Shown: positions 1 through 9,951, counted from the first letter of the stretch. The stretch is DNA of 32,834 bases from a bacterium (GCA_002715585.2 PAZJ02000005.1:189323-222156); one strand, 5' to 3'. A program made the numbers and translations. Notes: generated from the sequence alone by a model not told the origin.

Positions 1-66
1 TGGGATCCACCGTGGACGCCTGAAAAAATGAGTGATGAAGCTCGTGCAAGTATGGGAATTGATTAA
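1..66 (+). CDS. 3' end of a truncated CDS, product unknown (C-terminus ...WDPPWTPEKMSDEARASMGID*)
   Basis: Open frame 1 from the window start to TAA 64-66; the stop overlaps the ATG of the next gene (TAATG). Confidence 0.6.
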   Translation, partial: WDPPWTPEKMSDEARASMGID

Positions 67-509
67 TGGCTAAATTACTTGAAGGGAAAAAAGCACCCTC
101 TTTTGAATATACAAATCTGAAGGGCAAAAAAATATCTTTAGATGATTTTTTGGGTTTTAAAGTTTTAATTTATTTTTATCCGAGAGACAACACTCCTGGT
201 TGTACAAAACAAGCTTGTTCTTTGAGAGATTCAATGAATTTACTTAAAAAAATGAATATAAAAGTCATTGGAGTCAGCAAAGATTCTGAAAAATCTCATA
301 TTAATTTTACATCGAAATATGATTTAAATTTCGATTTAGTCTCAGATGAAAGTAAAAAAATAATTAAATTGTATGGCGTTCTTAATGAAAAAGGTTCAGC
401 TTCAAGAAAAAGTTTTTTACTAGATGAGAAACATAGAATTTTAAAAATTTGGGATAAAGTTAAAACTGCTGAGCATGCCGAAGAAGTTCTAGAATTTTTA
501 AATAGCTAA
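66..509 (+). CDS. bcp: Peroxiredoxin, BCP/PrxQ type
   Basis: YFYPRDNTPGCTKQACSLRD is the peroxidatic-Cys signature of thioredoxin-dependent BCP peroxiredoxins; 147 aa. Confidence 0.93.
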   Translation: MAKLLEGKKAPSFEYTNLKGKKISLDDFLGFKVLIYFYPRDNTPGCTKQACSLRDSMNLLKKMNIKVIGVSKDSEKSHINFTSKYDLNFDLVSDESKKIIKLYGVLNEKGSASRKSFLLDEKHRILKIWDKVKTAEHAEEVLEFLNS

Positions 510-510
510 T

Positions 511-1248
511 ATGATTATCTATATAACGGCAAATGACACTGAAATTGGGAAAACTTTTGTTACTTCTTTAATCCTAAATTGTTTATCAAAAAAAAATAAG
601 TTTTCGAAAATCGCTATGATAAAACCAATTGAATCGGGTGTGAAAAACCATAAGGATTCAGATTTAGGAGTAATTAATCATAATAATAAAAATTTAAAAA
701 ATATAGATTATTTTAATTTTTATTCGTTTAAAGAGCCCGTATCTCCTTATACTGCGAGCCTTATACAAAACAAAAAGGTTAATTACAAAAGTTTAATAAA
801 AAAAATCAACTTAATTAATCAGGACTACGACATAACCATTATTGAAGGAGCTGGAGGTTTAATGGTACCAATAACAAGTAAGAAAAAGATTATTGATATG
901 ATAAAAGATCTAAATTCATACTGCTACCTTGTAGTGAATCCAAATCTAGGAACTATTAACCATACATGTTTATCTATTCAGTCAATTAGAGAATACAATA
1001 TTAAATTTAAAGGCATACTTATTAATAGCTACCCTGTTAGCCCTGGGATTTCTGAAATATATAATCCAATATTTTTTTCAAACAATAAAATTAAAATTAA
1101 GGGTGTTATCCCAAGAATTAAAAAAAGTGAAATAAGAAAGCTTTATCTTAAATCGAGCAGCTGTTTATCTAAGGATTTAGGTGGAAAATTTAATGAAGAT
1201 AATTTTATAAAATCTTGTAAAAAGCTTTTTAAAAAAAGACATTTATAG
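511..1248 (+). CDS. bioD: Dethiobiotin synthase
   Basis: N-terminal P-loop ANDTEIGKTFVTS and IEGAGGLMVPI motif; 245 aa. Confidence 0.88.
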   Translation: MIIYITANDTEIGKTFVTSLILNCLSKKNKFSKIAMIKPIESGVKNHKDSDLGVINHNNKNLKNIDYFNFYSFKEPVSPYTASLIQNKKVNYKSLIKKINLINQDYDITIIEGAGGLMVPITSKKKIIDMIKDLNSYCYLVVNPNLGTINHTCLSIQSIREYNIKFKGILINSYPVSPGISEIYNPIFFSNNKIKIKGVIPRIKKSEIRKLYLKSSSCLSKDLGGKFNEDNFIKSCKKLFKKRHL

Positions 1249-1253
1249 GCAGT

Positions 1254-1290
1254 TTGACTGCATATTTTGCTATGATATTATTATTCAGAC
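1254..1290 (+). promoter_or_regulatory. Candidate extended -10 promoter for the act operon
   Basis: TGCTATGAT at 1268-1276 (TGn + TATGAT). The TTGACT at 1254-1259 is too close (11 bp) to be its -35. Followed by an AGAGAG SD-like element before the TTG start at 1331. Confidence 0.4.
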
Positions 1291-1330
1291 CCGTGTAAAG
1301 TCGCAAAACAAACAAGGGATATTTAGAGAG

Positions 1331-2119
1331 TTGTCAAAGAAATTAATCTTAATTACACTTGGTACATTTATAGCTACACTTGTGATAGTTTATTTTGGTT
1401 TTATTAAGGAATATGAACCACATCAACCTATAGCTTTTAGCCATAAAATTCATTCAGGCGTGAATAATATTCCATGTACATATTGTCATTCCTATGTTGC
1501 TAAGTCATCTCAACCAGGAATTCCCTCGGTCCAGCAATGTATGGGCTGTCATACTTATGTTAATGCAAAGTATGATTCCAATGATCCTGATAGAATCTAT
1601 GAGTATAATGGAGAGCAAATTGATCCAAACAATTATCTTTATGATGGCAGAAAAAGAATAGTATTTGAAAATGAAATAAAAAAACTAACAGGTTATTGGG
1701 ATAGAAAAGAGCCTATTGTATGGGTCAATTATCATTATGTTGCCGAGCATGCTAAATTCCCTCATAAACCACATATTAGATATGGGCTCGAGTGTACGAC
1801 CTGTCATGGAAATGTTGAAAATATTGATCAACCTAGACCTATTGTTAAAATGCAAATGGGATGGTGTATAAGTTGCCATGAAGAAAAATTAGATATTAAC
1901 TTTAAAAAAATTGCTGAGAAACACCCTGGTATGCAGGACCTATCAGATTTTGATAAAAGAATTATGTCATATACTGGAAGGATTAGAGCAGATAAACTAT
2001 ATAAAAATTATGATCATCAGCTCGGCGATAAGCACACTGATGAAGACGGGGCGCCTAAGCTAATAAATATTAATCAGGAGGTTGCATGGCTAAAAGACTG
2101 TGGAACATGTCATTATTAG
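1331..2119 (+). CDS. actA: Alternative Complex III subunit ActA, pentaheme cytochrome c
   Basis: Five CxxCH motifs (CTYCH, CMGCH, CTTCH, CISCH, CGTCH) with an N-terminal membrane anchor; immediately upstream of actB; TTG start. Confidence 0.9.
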   Translation: MSKKLILITLGTFIATLVIVYFGFIKEYEPHQPIAFSHKIHSGVNNIPCTYCHSYVAKSSQPGIPSVQQCMGCHTYVNAKYDSNDPDRIYEYNGEQIDPNNYLYDGRKRIVFENEIKKLTGYWDRKEPIVWVNYHYVAEHAKFPHKPHIRYGLECTTCHGNVENIDQPRPIVKMQMGWCISCHEEKLDINFKKIAEKHPGMQDLSDFDKRIMSYTGRIRADKLYKNYDHQLGDKHTDEDGAPKLININQEVAWLKDCGTCHY

Positions 2120-2132
2120 TTATTAATTCATA

Positions 2133-5099
2133 ATGGATAAAGAAAAGCAAAAAAATAACACTGGAACTTTGAATAGAAGAGATTTCTTAAAAGCCTTAAG
2201 TGCTATTGGTGGTGCTGCTGTAATTTCTTCAGGATGTACACCCGAACCTCTAGATAAATTAGTTTCATATGCAGTTCCCCCAGATAACGTGATTCCTGGA
2301 ATTGCCAATTATTATACATCTGTAATTCCAAATTCTCCTGTTGGGACCCCTGTTGTTGTAAGAGTTAGAGAGGGAAGGGCTATTAAAGTTGAAGGAAATA
2401 CTAATGATCCAATTACATCTGGTAGCACTTCAGCTGAAGATCAAGCAACATTACAAACACTATATGATCCTGATAGAATTAAACAACCATTATTTAGAAA
2501 CAATAGAGAAAATTTGACTGCGATAACCTATGTTGCGGCAACGGATATTTTAGTTGATAACATAAAAGATAGTTCAAAAAAAAGATATATTATTTCAAAT
2601 AATACCACAGGCTGTTGTGATGATCTTCTAAATTCTCTTGCTGAAAAAATTAATGCAAAAAGAATAAAATATGAACCACTAAGCTATGAAAATATCAAGT
2701 ATGCAAATCAAATATCATATGGAGAAAATAAATTACCTACATACCATATTGAAAAAGCAGATTATCTATTGAACTTCGGCGCCGATTTTTTAGAGACTTG
2801 GCTTTCCTCATCTGAATATTCAAAAAGATTCACTGAAATGCACGCTTTTGATGGAAAAACTCGTGGCACATTTGTTCATATTGATCCCAAATTGACTTTA
2901 ACTGGATCAATGGCCGATGAATGGGTTCCAATTTCTCCATACAGAAATCTTTATTTGGTCCTTGGGATAATAAATTATATAAAATTAAATAAATTAAATG
3001 TGAATCCAATTCCAAATGTTTTTCCAAATTTGTATATGTATTCTATAACCGAAACAACTAGACTCACTGGGGTGCCTGAAGAAACTATAATTAAAATTGC
3101 AAAAGATTTTACCTCTTCCAAGTCCTCTATAGCAATTGGCGGTGGATATGCCTCCTCTGCATCAAATGATTATAAAACTATTGTAGCAATCAACCTTCTA
3201 AATGAAATAACAGGCAATGGAGATAAGATTGATTTTGATAATACACTAAAGCTATCAGATGCTTCAAAATTTTCAGAGATAAAATCTTTTATTCAAGATT
3301 CAAAGTCTGGGAATGTAGACTTCGTTTTAGTTTATAATTGTAATCCAGTCTACAATGTCCCTAAGTCTTTTGGATTTGAGAAAGCTTTTAAGAAAATTAA
3401 ACATAGAGTTTCTACATCTATGTTATCTGATGAAACAACAGAACTATGTGATCTGATAATTCCAGATCTTCACTCTTTTGAAAAATGGGGAGATTATGAA
3501 GGTAAAACAGGGAACAGATATATAATGCAGCCTGTAATGAAACCTCTCTATGATGGTGTGTCAGTTGAGCAAACTCTTATCAATGTTATTAATAGAATTG
3601 TAGTTGATGATTCTAATAAAATTGATTCTGACTTTTATAATTATTTAAGAAATAAATGGATGGAGTATAGCCCTGAAGGGGAAAATTTTGAAAATTTCTG
3701 GAATAAAATTGTAAAAGATGGAGGAATTTTTAACAAAAATGAAAGCTATTCTATTGCATCTTTTAACAGAGACTTATCTTTAGGAAGTAACATTGACTCA
3801 GAAACAAAATCTTCCAATGACGCTCTTTCTTTATATATAACTCCTTCTTATAAGTTTTATGATGGTAGAAGTTCAAATAATTCTTGGTTACAGGAGCTAC
3901 CAGATTTACTAACAACTGCTGTATGGGATTCTTGGGTTGAGATAAATTCTAATCTTGCAAAAAAATTAAATATTAAAGAAGGTGATTATCTAGAAATTTC
4001 CGCAAATGGTAGAAAAATTATAACTCAGGCTTATCTAACACCTGCAATTAGTCCTGAAACTTTATCAATATCAATGGGCCAAGGCCATACATCTATGGGT
4101 AGATATGCAAAAGATCGAGGTGTTAATCCAATAGATTTAATATCTGACTCGATCGATAGTAAGACTGGCGGATTAGATGTATGCACAAAAGTTAAAATTA
4201 AAAAGACTGGTGACTGGGAAAAGTTAGTAAAAGTTCAACACTCTTTTTCTCAAGAAAATAGAGACATAGTCCAGACTATACCAATGTCTAAATTACTGAG
4301 TAAGGATGACCATCATCACGATCACCATGGTGGACATAAAGAATACGACATGTACAGAGAGTATGATTATTTTGTCCATAAATGGGGAATGACCATTGAT
4401 TTAGATAAATGTACTGGTTGTGGTGCATGTGTAGTTGCCTGCTATGCAGAGAATAATATTCCAGTAGTTGGCAAAGAGCAAGTTGGAAATGGTAGATACA
4501 TGTCATGGCTTACTCTAGAAAGATTTCAAGATGAAATTAAAGATGAATCTACTGGGATAACAAGAATTGATACCAGAATTCTTCCACAAATGTGTCAACA
4601 TTGTGAAAATGCACCTTGTGAACCCGTTTGTCCTGTATTTGCAACCTATCATAACCCTGAAGGAATAAATCTTATGGTATACAGCAGATGTGTTGGAACA
4701 AGATATTGTTCAAATAACTGTTCTTATAAAGTTAGAAGATTCAACTGGTTTACCTATGAAGCTCCTGAGCCATTAAATTTACAGTTAAATCCGGATGTTA
4801 CGGTTAGATCAAAAGGGGTAATGGAAAAATGTAATTTTTGTTTTCATAAAATAGGGATAGCTAAAGATAAGGCAAAAGATGAGAAAAGAAAAATGACAAA
4901 TGATGAGATTGCAACAATCACTGCATGTCAAACAGCATGTGGATGTGGAGCTATAGAGTTTGGTGATCTAAATGATCCTGAAAGTAAAGTTACTAAATTA
5001 TCACATGATAAAAGGGCATATTCACTTTTAGGTGAGCTAAATACTAGACCATCAGTAAAATATCTTAAAAAAATTGAAAAGGATAGTGCAAAAGCATGA
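2133..5099 (+). CDS. actB: Alternative Complex III subunit ActB, molybdopterin oxidoreductase-like plus iron-sulfur fusion
   Basis: Tat-like N-terminus RRDFLKALSAIGG followed by Cys; molybdopterin-oxidoreductase-like body; C-terminal ferredoxin motifs CTGCGACVVAC, CQHCENAPCEPVCP, CVGTRYCSNNC; 988 aa. Confidence 0.93.
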   Translation: MDKEKQKNNTGTLNRRDFLKALSAIGGAAVISSGCTPEPLDKLVSYAVPPDNVIPGIANYYTSVIPNSPVGTPVVVRVREGRAIKVEGNTNDPITSGSTSAEDQATLQTLYDPDRIKQPLFRNNRENLTAITYVAATDILVDNIKDSSKKRYIISNNTTGCCDDLLNSLAEKINAKRIKYEPLSYENIKYANQISYGENKLPTYHIEKADYLLNFGADFLETWLSSSEYSKRFTEMHAFDGKTRGTFVHIDPKLTLTGSMADEWVPISPYRNLYLVLGIINYIKLNKLNVNPIPNVFPNLYMYSITETTRLTGVPEETIIKIAKDFTSSKSSIAIGGGYASSASNDYKTIVAINLLNEITGNGDKIDFDNTLKLSDASKFSEIKSFIQDSKSGNVDFVLVYNCNPVYNVPKSFGFEKAFKKIKHRVSTSMLSDETTELCDLIIPDLHSFEKWGDYEGKTGNRYIMQPVMKPLYDGVSVEQTLINVINRIVVDDSNKIDSDFYNYLRNKWMEYSPEGENFENFWNKIVKDGGIFNKNESYSIASFNRDLSLGSNIDSETKSSNDALSLYITPSYKFYDGRSSNNSWLQELPDLLTTAVWDSWVEINSNLAKKLNIKEGDYLEISANGRKIITQAYLTPAISPETLSISMGQGHTSMGRYAKDRGVNPIDLISDSIDSKTGGLDVCTKVKIKKTGDWEKLVKVQHSFSQENRDIVQTIPMSKLLSKDDHHHDHHGGHKEYDMYREYDYFVHKWGMTIDLDKCTGCGACVVACYAENNIPVVGKEQVGNGRYMSWLTLERFQDEIKDESTGITRIDTRILPQMCQHCENAPCEPVCPVFATYHNPEGINLMVYSRCVGTRYCSNNCSYKVRRFNWFTYEAPEPLNLQLNPDVTVRSKGVMEKCNFCFHKIGIAKDKAKDEKRKMTNDEIATITACQTACGCGAIEFGDLNDPESKVTKLSHDKRAYSLLGELNTRPSVKYLKKIEKDSAKA

Positions 5100-6448
5100 G
5101 CAACTTTGATTCACTATCAGCATCAGAAAAATATTCTCATCTAAATGAGACTGTTATGAATATGCTTAACAAACCTGGTTGGGGTTGGTGGGCAATTTTT
5201 GCAGTTGATATGATGTTTTTAGCTTTTGGAATTTATTGTTTCATATACCAAATATATACAGGACTGGGTGTTGCTGGTTATAGTCATCCAGTTTTATGGG
5301 GGGTATATATTACAAACTTTGTTTTTTGGGTTGGTATCGCTCACTCTGGGACTTTAATCTCAGCGGTGCTTTTTTTATTTAGAGCAAGATTTAGAATGTC
5401 AATCTATAGAATTGCTGAGGCTATGACAGTATTTGCGGTTGCAACTGCAGGACTATTTCCAATCATCCATTTAGGAAGACCTTGGAATTTTTATTGGCTT
5501 TTACCATATCCAAACCAAAGGGGTTTATGGGTTAACTTTGACTCTCCACTTTTATGGGATGTTTTTGCAGTTAGTACTTATGCAACCATTAGTTCAGTCT
5601 TCTTTTTTATTGGTATGATTCCAGATATTGCGGCTATTAGAGACACTGTAGTAGGAAAAGCAAAAAAGGTTTTTTATTCTGTAGCTTCGTTGGGATGGAA
5701 AGGATCTAGTTGGGAGTGGGGTCATTATACTAGGGCTTATTTTTATTTTGCCTGTTTCGCAACTCCATTGGTAATATCAGTTCATAGTGTTGTTTCATGG
5801 GATTTTGCAATGGCAAATACTCCAGGGTGGCATACTACAATTTTTCCACCATATTTTGTAGCAGGTGCTATTTTTTCTGGTTTAGCAATGGTTATAACTT
5901 TATGTATACCTTTGAGATACATTTTTAAACTCGAAGACTATATTACAATGGATAATTTTGATGGAATGTCAAAAATGATTATTTTGACTTCAAGCATTGT
6001 TTTTTATGCTTATTTAATTGAATTTTTTATTGCTTGGTATAGCGGAAATAAATATGAATATGATCAATTTATTTACAGAGCTGTTGGCGATTATGCTTTA
6101 TTTTATTGGATTATGATGATTTGTAATGGGATTGTTCCACATTTATTATGGTTTAAAAAAATAAGACATAATCTAATGATTCTTTTTATTATTACGTTAT
6201 TAATTAATATTGGAATGTGGTTTGAGAGATTTAATATCATTGTCATTTCACTTTCAAAAGAATTTGAACCTGGCTCTTGGGGATTGTATAAGCCCTCCTG
6301 GGTTGAGATTGGAATTACGGTCGGAAGTTTTGCATGGTTCTTTATGTTTTTCTTGATATTTGTTAGAACTCTTCCCGCTCTTTCTATTGCGGAGATAAAA
6401 GAAATATTACCTGTCCCTAAAAAGAATGGAGGCAGTTCTCATGAGTAA
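5096..6448 (+). CDS. actC: Alternative Complex III subunit ActC, NrfD/PsrC-like membrane protein
   Basis: Polytopic 450-aa protein with NrfD-like GVYITNFVFWVGIAHSGTLISA segment; overlaps the actB stop by 4 bp (ATGA). Confidence 0.92.
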   Translation: MSNFDSLSASEKYSHLNETVMNMLNKPGWGWWAIFAVDMMFLAFGIYCFIYQIYTGLGVAGYSHPVLWGVYITNFVFWVGIAHSGTLISAVLFLFRARFRMSIYRIAEAMTVFAVATAGLFPIIHLGRPWNFYWLLPYPNQRGLWVNFDSPLLWDVFAVSTYATISSVFFFIGMIPDIAAIRDTVVGKAKKVFYSVASLGWKGSSWEWGHYTRAYFYFACFATPLVISVHSVVSWDFAMANTPGWHTTIFPPYFVAGAIFSGLAMVITLCIPLRYIFKLEDYITMDNFDGMSKMIILTSSIVFYAYLIEFFIAWYSGNKYEYDQFIYRAVGDYALFYWIMMICNGIVPHLLWFKKIRHNLMILFIITLLINIGMWFERFNIIVISLSKEFEPGSWGLYKPSWVEIGITVGSFAWFFMFFLIFVRTLPALSIAEIKEILPVPKKNGGSSHE

Positions 6449-7037
6449 AAGCAATCAAAATATTCTTGGTATTTATACTTATGTGGATGTCCTTGTTGAT
6501 GCAATAAAAAAATTAAGAGCCGAAGGTTTTGAGAATTTAAGAGTATTTTCTCCAGTTCCTAACCATGAAATAGAAGATGCTCTCGATACTGGAAAAGAGC
6601 CTAGTAAAGTAAAATATTTTACTTTTTGTGGAGCAATTTTAGGAGCTTTGGTTGGAGTATGTTTTACTGTTTTGACTTCAATAGACTGGCCAATAGTTAC
6701 CAGCGCAAAACCTATTGTTTCAATTCCTCCTTATATGATTATTATATTTGAGTGTATGATCTTGATAGGAGGCCTTTCAACATTTCTGGGCCTCTTAATT
6801 AATTCTCGACTAAGAAAAGATACTCCTCCTGAGCTATATGATGAAAGATTTAGTGATAATAAGTTTGGGATTTTAATCAATTGCAATCCAGATGATTTAG
6901 AAAAAATTGAAAACATACTTCGTGATTTTGGTACTGATGAGGTTCAGGTAAATGGAGTTTTAAAAGAGGAAGCCAAAGTTGAAGAAGTAAAAGAGGAAGA
7001 AGCCAACCCCGATACAACGGAGGTTAAGAATGATTAA
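6441..7037 (+). CDS. actD: Alternative Complex III subunit ActD (DUF3341-like)
   Basis: ILGIYTYVDVLVDAIKKLRAEGFENLRVFSPVPNHEIEDAL plus two TM segments; position between actC and actE. Start moved from 6426 to ATG 6441 (MSKSNQ). Confidence 0.85.
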   Translation: MSKSNQNILGIYTYVDVLVDAIKKLRAEGFENLRVFSPVPNHEIEDALDTGKEPSKVKYFTFCGAILGALVGVCFTVLTSIDWPIVTSAKPIVSIPPYMIIIFECMILIGGLSTFLGLLINSRLRKDTPPELYDERFSDNKFGILINCNPDDLEKIENILRDFGTDEVQVNGVLKEEAKVEEVKEEEANPDTTEVKND

Positions 7038-7539
7038 TAATTTTTTTAAATTTTTCTCTATAATGTTTTTACTAACATCTTTAAGTGCCAATGCACTCCC
7101 CTGGTCAACAGATATGTGGGACCATCCTAGTATCAAACCCTATGAAGAGGCTAGACCTTATCCTGAAAACAATATAAGAAGGGAAGAGACCGTAAGAGAG
7201 CTAAGCAGGGAAGAATATGAAGGAATTGCCACAGGACCTAATAGAGGTTCGGTTTCAATTGAAAAAGGAAAAGAGTTGTATGGAACATATTGTTACTCAT
7301 GTCATGGCATGGACGGTGGTGGCTATGGTCCTGTTATCAAAAATGATTTAAGGAAAAATGCATATTTTTATCCAGTAAATTTAAAACAAGCCCAAACTCA
7401 AGGTAGAACCGATGGGTACATATTTGCATATATAAGATATGGTGGAAAAGTTATGATGCCGGCATATGGAAGAATTAATGAGCAAGAAGCCTGGGATATA
7501 GTTTATTATGTCAGATATCTACAAGGAAAAGTTAAATAA
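7030..7539 (+). CDS. actE: Alternative Complex III subunit ActE, monoheme cytochrome c
   Basis: Signal peptide, one CYSCH heme motif, distal YGGKVMMPAYG methionine-ligand region and WDIVYYVRYLQ C-terminus. Confidence 0.88.
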   Translation: MINNFFKFFSIMFLLTSLSANALPWSTDMWDHPSIKPYEEARPYPENNIRREETVRELSREEYEGIATGPNRGSVSIEKGKELYGTYCYSCHGMDGGGYGPVIKNDLRKNAYFYPVNLKQAQTQGRTDGYIFAYIRYGGKVMMPAYGRINEQEAWDIVYYVRYLQGKVK

Positions 7540-7557
7540 TTTGGTGATATTTTAAAA

Positions 7558-8787
7558 ATGAGTCAAGATTTAAATAAAATATTAGTCTTTCCAAGAAAAT
7601 TAACTTTATTCTTATATTCTGGAATTTTAATAGGCCTGTTATCTTTCATATCTTATCTAATTTCAGGCCATGCGGACTTAGCTTGGTCAGCTTTCCATGT
7701 TAATTTTCTTTTTTGGGCTGGAGTTAGCCATGGTGGAATACTGTTTGCTGCTGCAATGAGAATTACACAATCAAGTTGGGGAAGGCCGATGATGAGAATT
7801 TTTGAATCTTTTGGTTCATTTATCCCAATTGTGTTTATTTTTATAATTTTTTTATATATAGGTGGCGAGTATACACTTCCATATATGACAAAGGATTATG
7901 TTTATACCCAAAAAGTTCTCTGGCTAGGCGAGGGTTTTGTTTTTGGTAGAACTTTCTTAATGATAGGTGGACTTCATTTATTAATATATTTTTATCTATA
8001 TAATTCATTGAGACAAGATTTAGCAGGGTCAACAATGACTCAAGGATTTTTTTCTTTTTTATCCAAGCCTCTCCTAGAGAATGAGAATAATTTTGATTCA
8101 AAATTATATAAGTTATCTATAGCGATTGCTTTTATATATGCTTTATCAATGAGTTTTATAGCATTTGATTTTATAATGTCGTTAGATACGCATTTCTACA
8201 GTACATTATTTGGGATTTACTATTTTATGGCTTCAGTTTTGGCGGCTTTAATGCTGACAGTAATAATATCCTCAATGTTAACCTTAAAGTTTAATTTACA
8301 AAAAGTTATTACCGAAATGCAATTTTATGATTGTGGAAAGCTGATGTTTGGATTGTCAGTATTTTGGCTATACAGTATGTATTCCCAGTTTCTCCCAATT
8401 TGGTATGGGAATATGCCTGAAGAGACAGGATTTGTTGGATTAAGAGTTTTTGAAGAGCCTTATAAAACTTTCATTTGGGCTATTTTGACTTGCGTCTTTA
8501 TAATTCCTTTTGTTTCATTGATTCCTAGAACAACTAAATTAGTAAAACCTATAATAGCTGCTATAGCATCTGTATCATTTTTTGGATTATTCTTGGAAAA
8601 AATCTGGTTGGTTTATCCTTCATTAATGCATGATCATTTCCATATAGGATTGGAAATTATTCTTATAACTTTTGGATTTTTATGTTTATTTTTATTATGT
8701 GTTACAAAATTTCTATCAATTTTTCCTGTTTATGTTTCAAAAGACAAATATTTATTAAAAAAGCTTGAGAATGGAGATCAACATTAA
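7558..8787 (+). CDS. actF: Alternative Complex III subunit ActF, NrfD-like quinol-binding membrane protein
   Basis: 409-aa polytopic protein with HVNFLFWAGVSHGGILFAA, paralogous to ActC; last canonical gene of the act cluster. Confidence 0.88.
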   Translation: MSQDLNKILVFPRKLTLFLYSGILIGLLSFISYLISGHADLAWSAFHVNFLFWAGVSHGGILFAAAMRITQSSWGRPMMRIFESFGSFIPIVFIFIIFLYIGGEYTLPYMTKDYVYTQKVLWLGEGFVFGRTFLMIGGLHLLIYFYLYNSLRQDLAGSTMTQGFFSFLSKPLLENENNFDSKLYKLSIAIAFIYALSMSFIAFDFIMSLDTHFYSTLFGIYYFMASVLAALMLTVIISSMLTLKFNLQKVITEMQFYDCGKLMFGLSVFWLYSMYSQFLPIWYGNMPEETGFVGLRVFEEPYKTFIWAILTCVFIIPFVSLIPRTTKLVKPIIAAIASVSFFGLFLEKIWLVYPSLMHDHFHIGLEIILITFGFLCLFLLCVTKFLSIFPVYVSKDKYLLKKLENGDQH

Positions 8788-8942
8788 TGGATAAAAAAAG
8801 TAATGTTCTTGGTAAAGCCGGTGCCGTTGGTTTTGCATTAGGAGTTTTTGGTTTTATATCACTTTTGATAACAATTTCATTCCTAGGCCCCTTTATTCCT
8901 CATCTAATCCGTATAGTATTTAATATATATTATGGCGGATAA
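8787..8942 (+). CDS. 51-aa hydrophobic protein, possible accessory Act membrane subunit
   Basis: ATG 8787-8789 overlaps the actF stop (TAATG); frame translates to MDKKSNVLGKAGAVGFALGVFGFISLLITISFLGPFIPHLIRIVFNIYYGG*, TAA at 8940-8942 overlapping the purM start by 11 bp. Absent from the supplied ORF track, whose shortest entry is 60 aa. Confidence 0.65.
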   Translation: MDKKSNVLGKAGAVGFALGVFGFISLLITISFLGPFIPHLIRIVFNIYYGG

Positions 8943-9951
8943 AAAAATAACTTATAAAAATTCTGGTGTAAATATTGATGAAGGAAATTTATTTGTAAAA
9001 AAAATTCAACCATTTGTTAAAAGAACATCTACAAAAGATGTTCTTTCTGGAACTTCTTCATTTGCAGCATTATATAAATTAGATACTAATAAGATAAAAG
9101 ATCCAATTCTAGTGTCATGTACTGATGGAGTTGGAACTAAAGTGCAGATAGGTGTTAAAACTAATAAAATCGATGGTTTGGGCATAGACTTAGTTGCCAT
9201 GTGCATCAATGATCTTATATGTACTGGAGCCAAGCCTTTATTTTTTTTAGACTATATCTCAACATCTAAATTATCTGCAATTTATCATTCGAGAATTGTA
9301 AAAAGTATAAGCGTAGGGTGTAATCAAGCAAAATGTTCAATTGTTGGAGGAGAGACAGCTGAGATGCCTGGCATGTATAAGAAAGGCGAGTTTGACATTG
9401 CTGGTTTTAGCGTTGGAGTAGTTGATAAAAAGAATATTATTAAAAAAAATAATGTTAGAAAAGGAGACATCCTTATAGGTTTAGCTTCATCTGGCCCGCA
9501 CTCAAATGGTTATTCTTTGATTAGAAAAATATACTCTACCAAAAAATTAAATGATTCATCTAATAAAAAACTTTTAAATTCAATAATGAAACCAACTAAA
9601 ATATATTCAAAAATTATTAGCAAAATATATAGACCAAATTGTGGAATTACGGGAATTGCACATATAACAGGCGGTGGATTATCTGAAAATATTCCTAGAA
9701 TAATGAGTAATGATTTAGGAATTATTATCAATAAGAATAATTGGAAAATTCCCAGTCTTTTTTTAGATATAATGGATAAGTCCAAATTAAATTTTCAAGA
9801 AATGTCTAGAGTTTTTAATATGGGAATTGGTATGGTTTTGAGTGTAAAGAAAAAACATGTTCAATCAGTCAAAAAATCATTGAATAGTATTAATGAAAAA
9901 TATTATATTATTGGCGAAGTTGTTACAAAAAAAGGATTTAAAATTATCTAA
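8932..9951 (+). CDS. purM: Phosphoribosylformylglycinamidine cyclo-ligase (AIR synthetase)
   Basis: CTDGVGTKVQIG, GGETAEMPGMYKKGEFDIAGFSVG, HITGGGLSENIPR; 339 aa. Confidence 0.95.
   Translation: MADKKITYKNSGVNIDEGNLFVKKIQPFVKRTSTKDVLSGTSSFAALYKLDTNKIKDPILVSCTDGVGTKVQIGVKTNKIDGLGIDLVAMCINDLICTGAKPLFFLDYISTSKLSAIYHSRIVKSISVGCNQAKCSIVGGETAEMPGMYKKGEFDIAGFSVGVVDKKNIIKKNNVRKGDILIGLASSGPHSNGYSLIRKIYSTKKLNDSSNKKLLNSIMKPTKIYSKIISKIYRPNCGITGIAHITGGGLSENIPRIMSNDLGIIINKNNWKIPSLFLDIMDKSKLNFQEMSRVFNMGIGMVLSVKKKHVQSVKKSLNSINEKYYIIGEVVTKKGFKII

Noticed and set aside
1254-1276. TTGACT + TATGAT as a canonical -35/-10 pair
   Set aside because: Spacing is 11 bp, too short for sigma70; only the extended -10 interpretation was kept.
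1685-1879. Minus-strand ORF (64 aa) inside actA
   Set aside because: Antisense to a confident pentaheme cytochrome with all heme motifs; a shadow ORF.
2830-3027. Minus-strand ORF inside actB
   Set aside because: Shadow ORF opposite a confident coding frame, no SD or motif.
4288-4506. Minus-strand His-rich 72-aa ORF inside actB
   Set aside because: Its His/Met composition is the antisense reading of the ActB His-rich linker and cysteine motifs.
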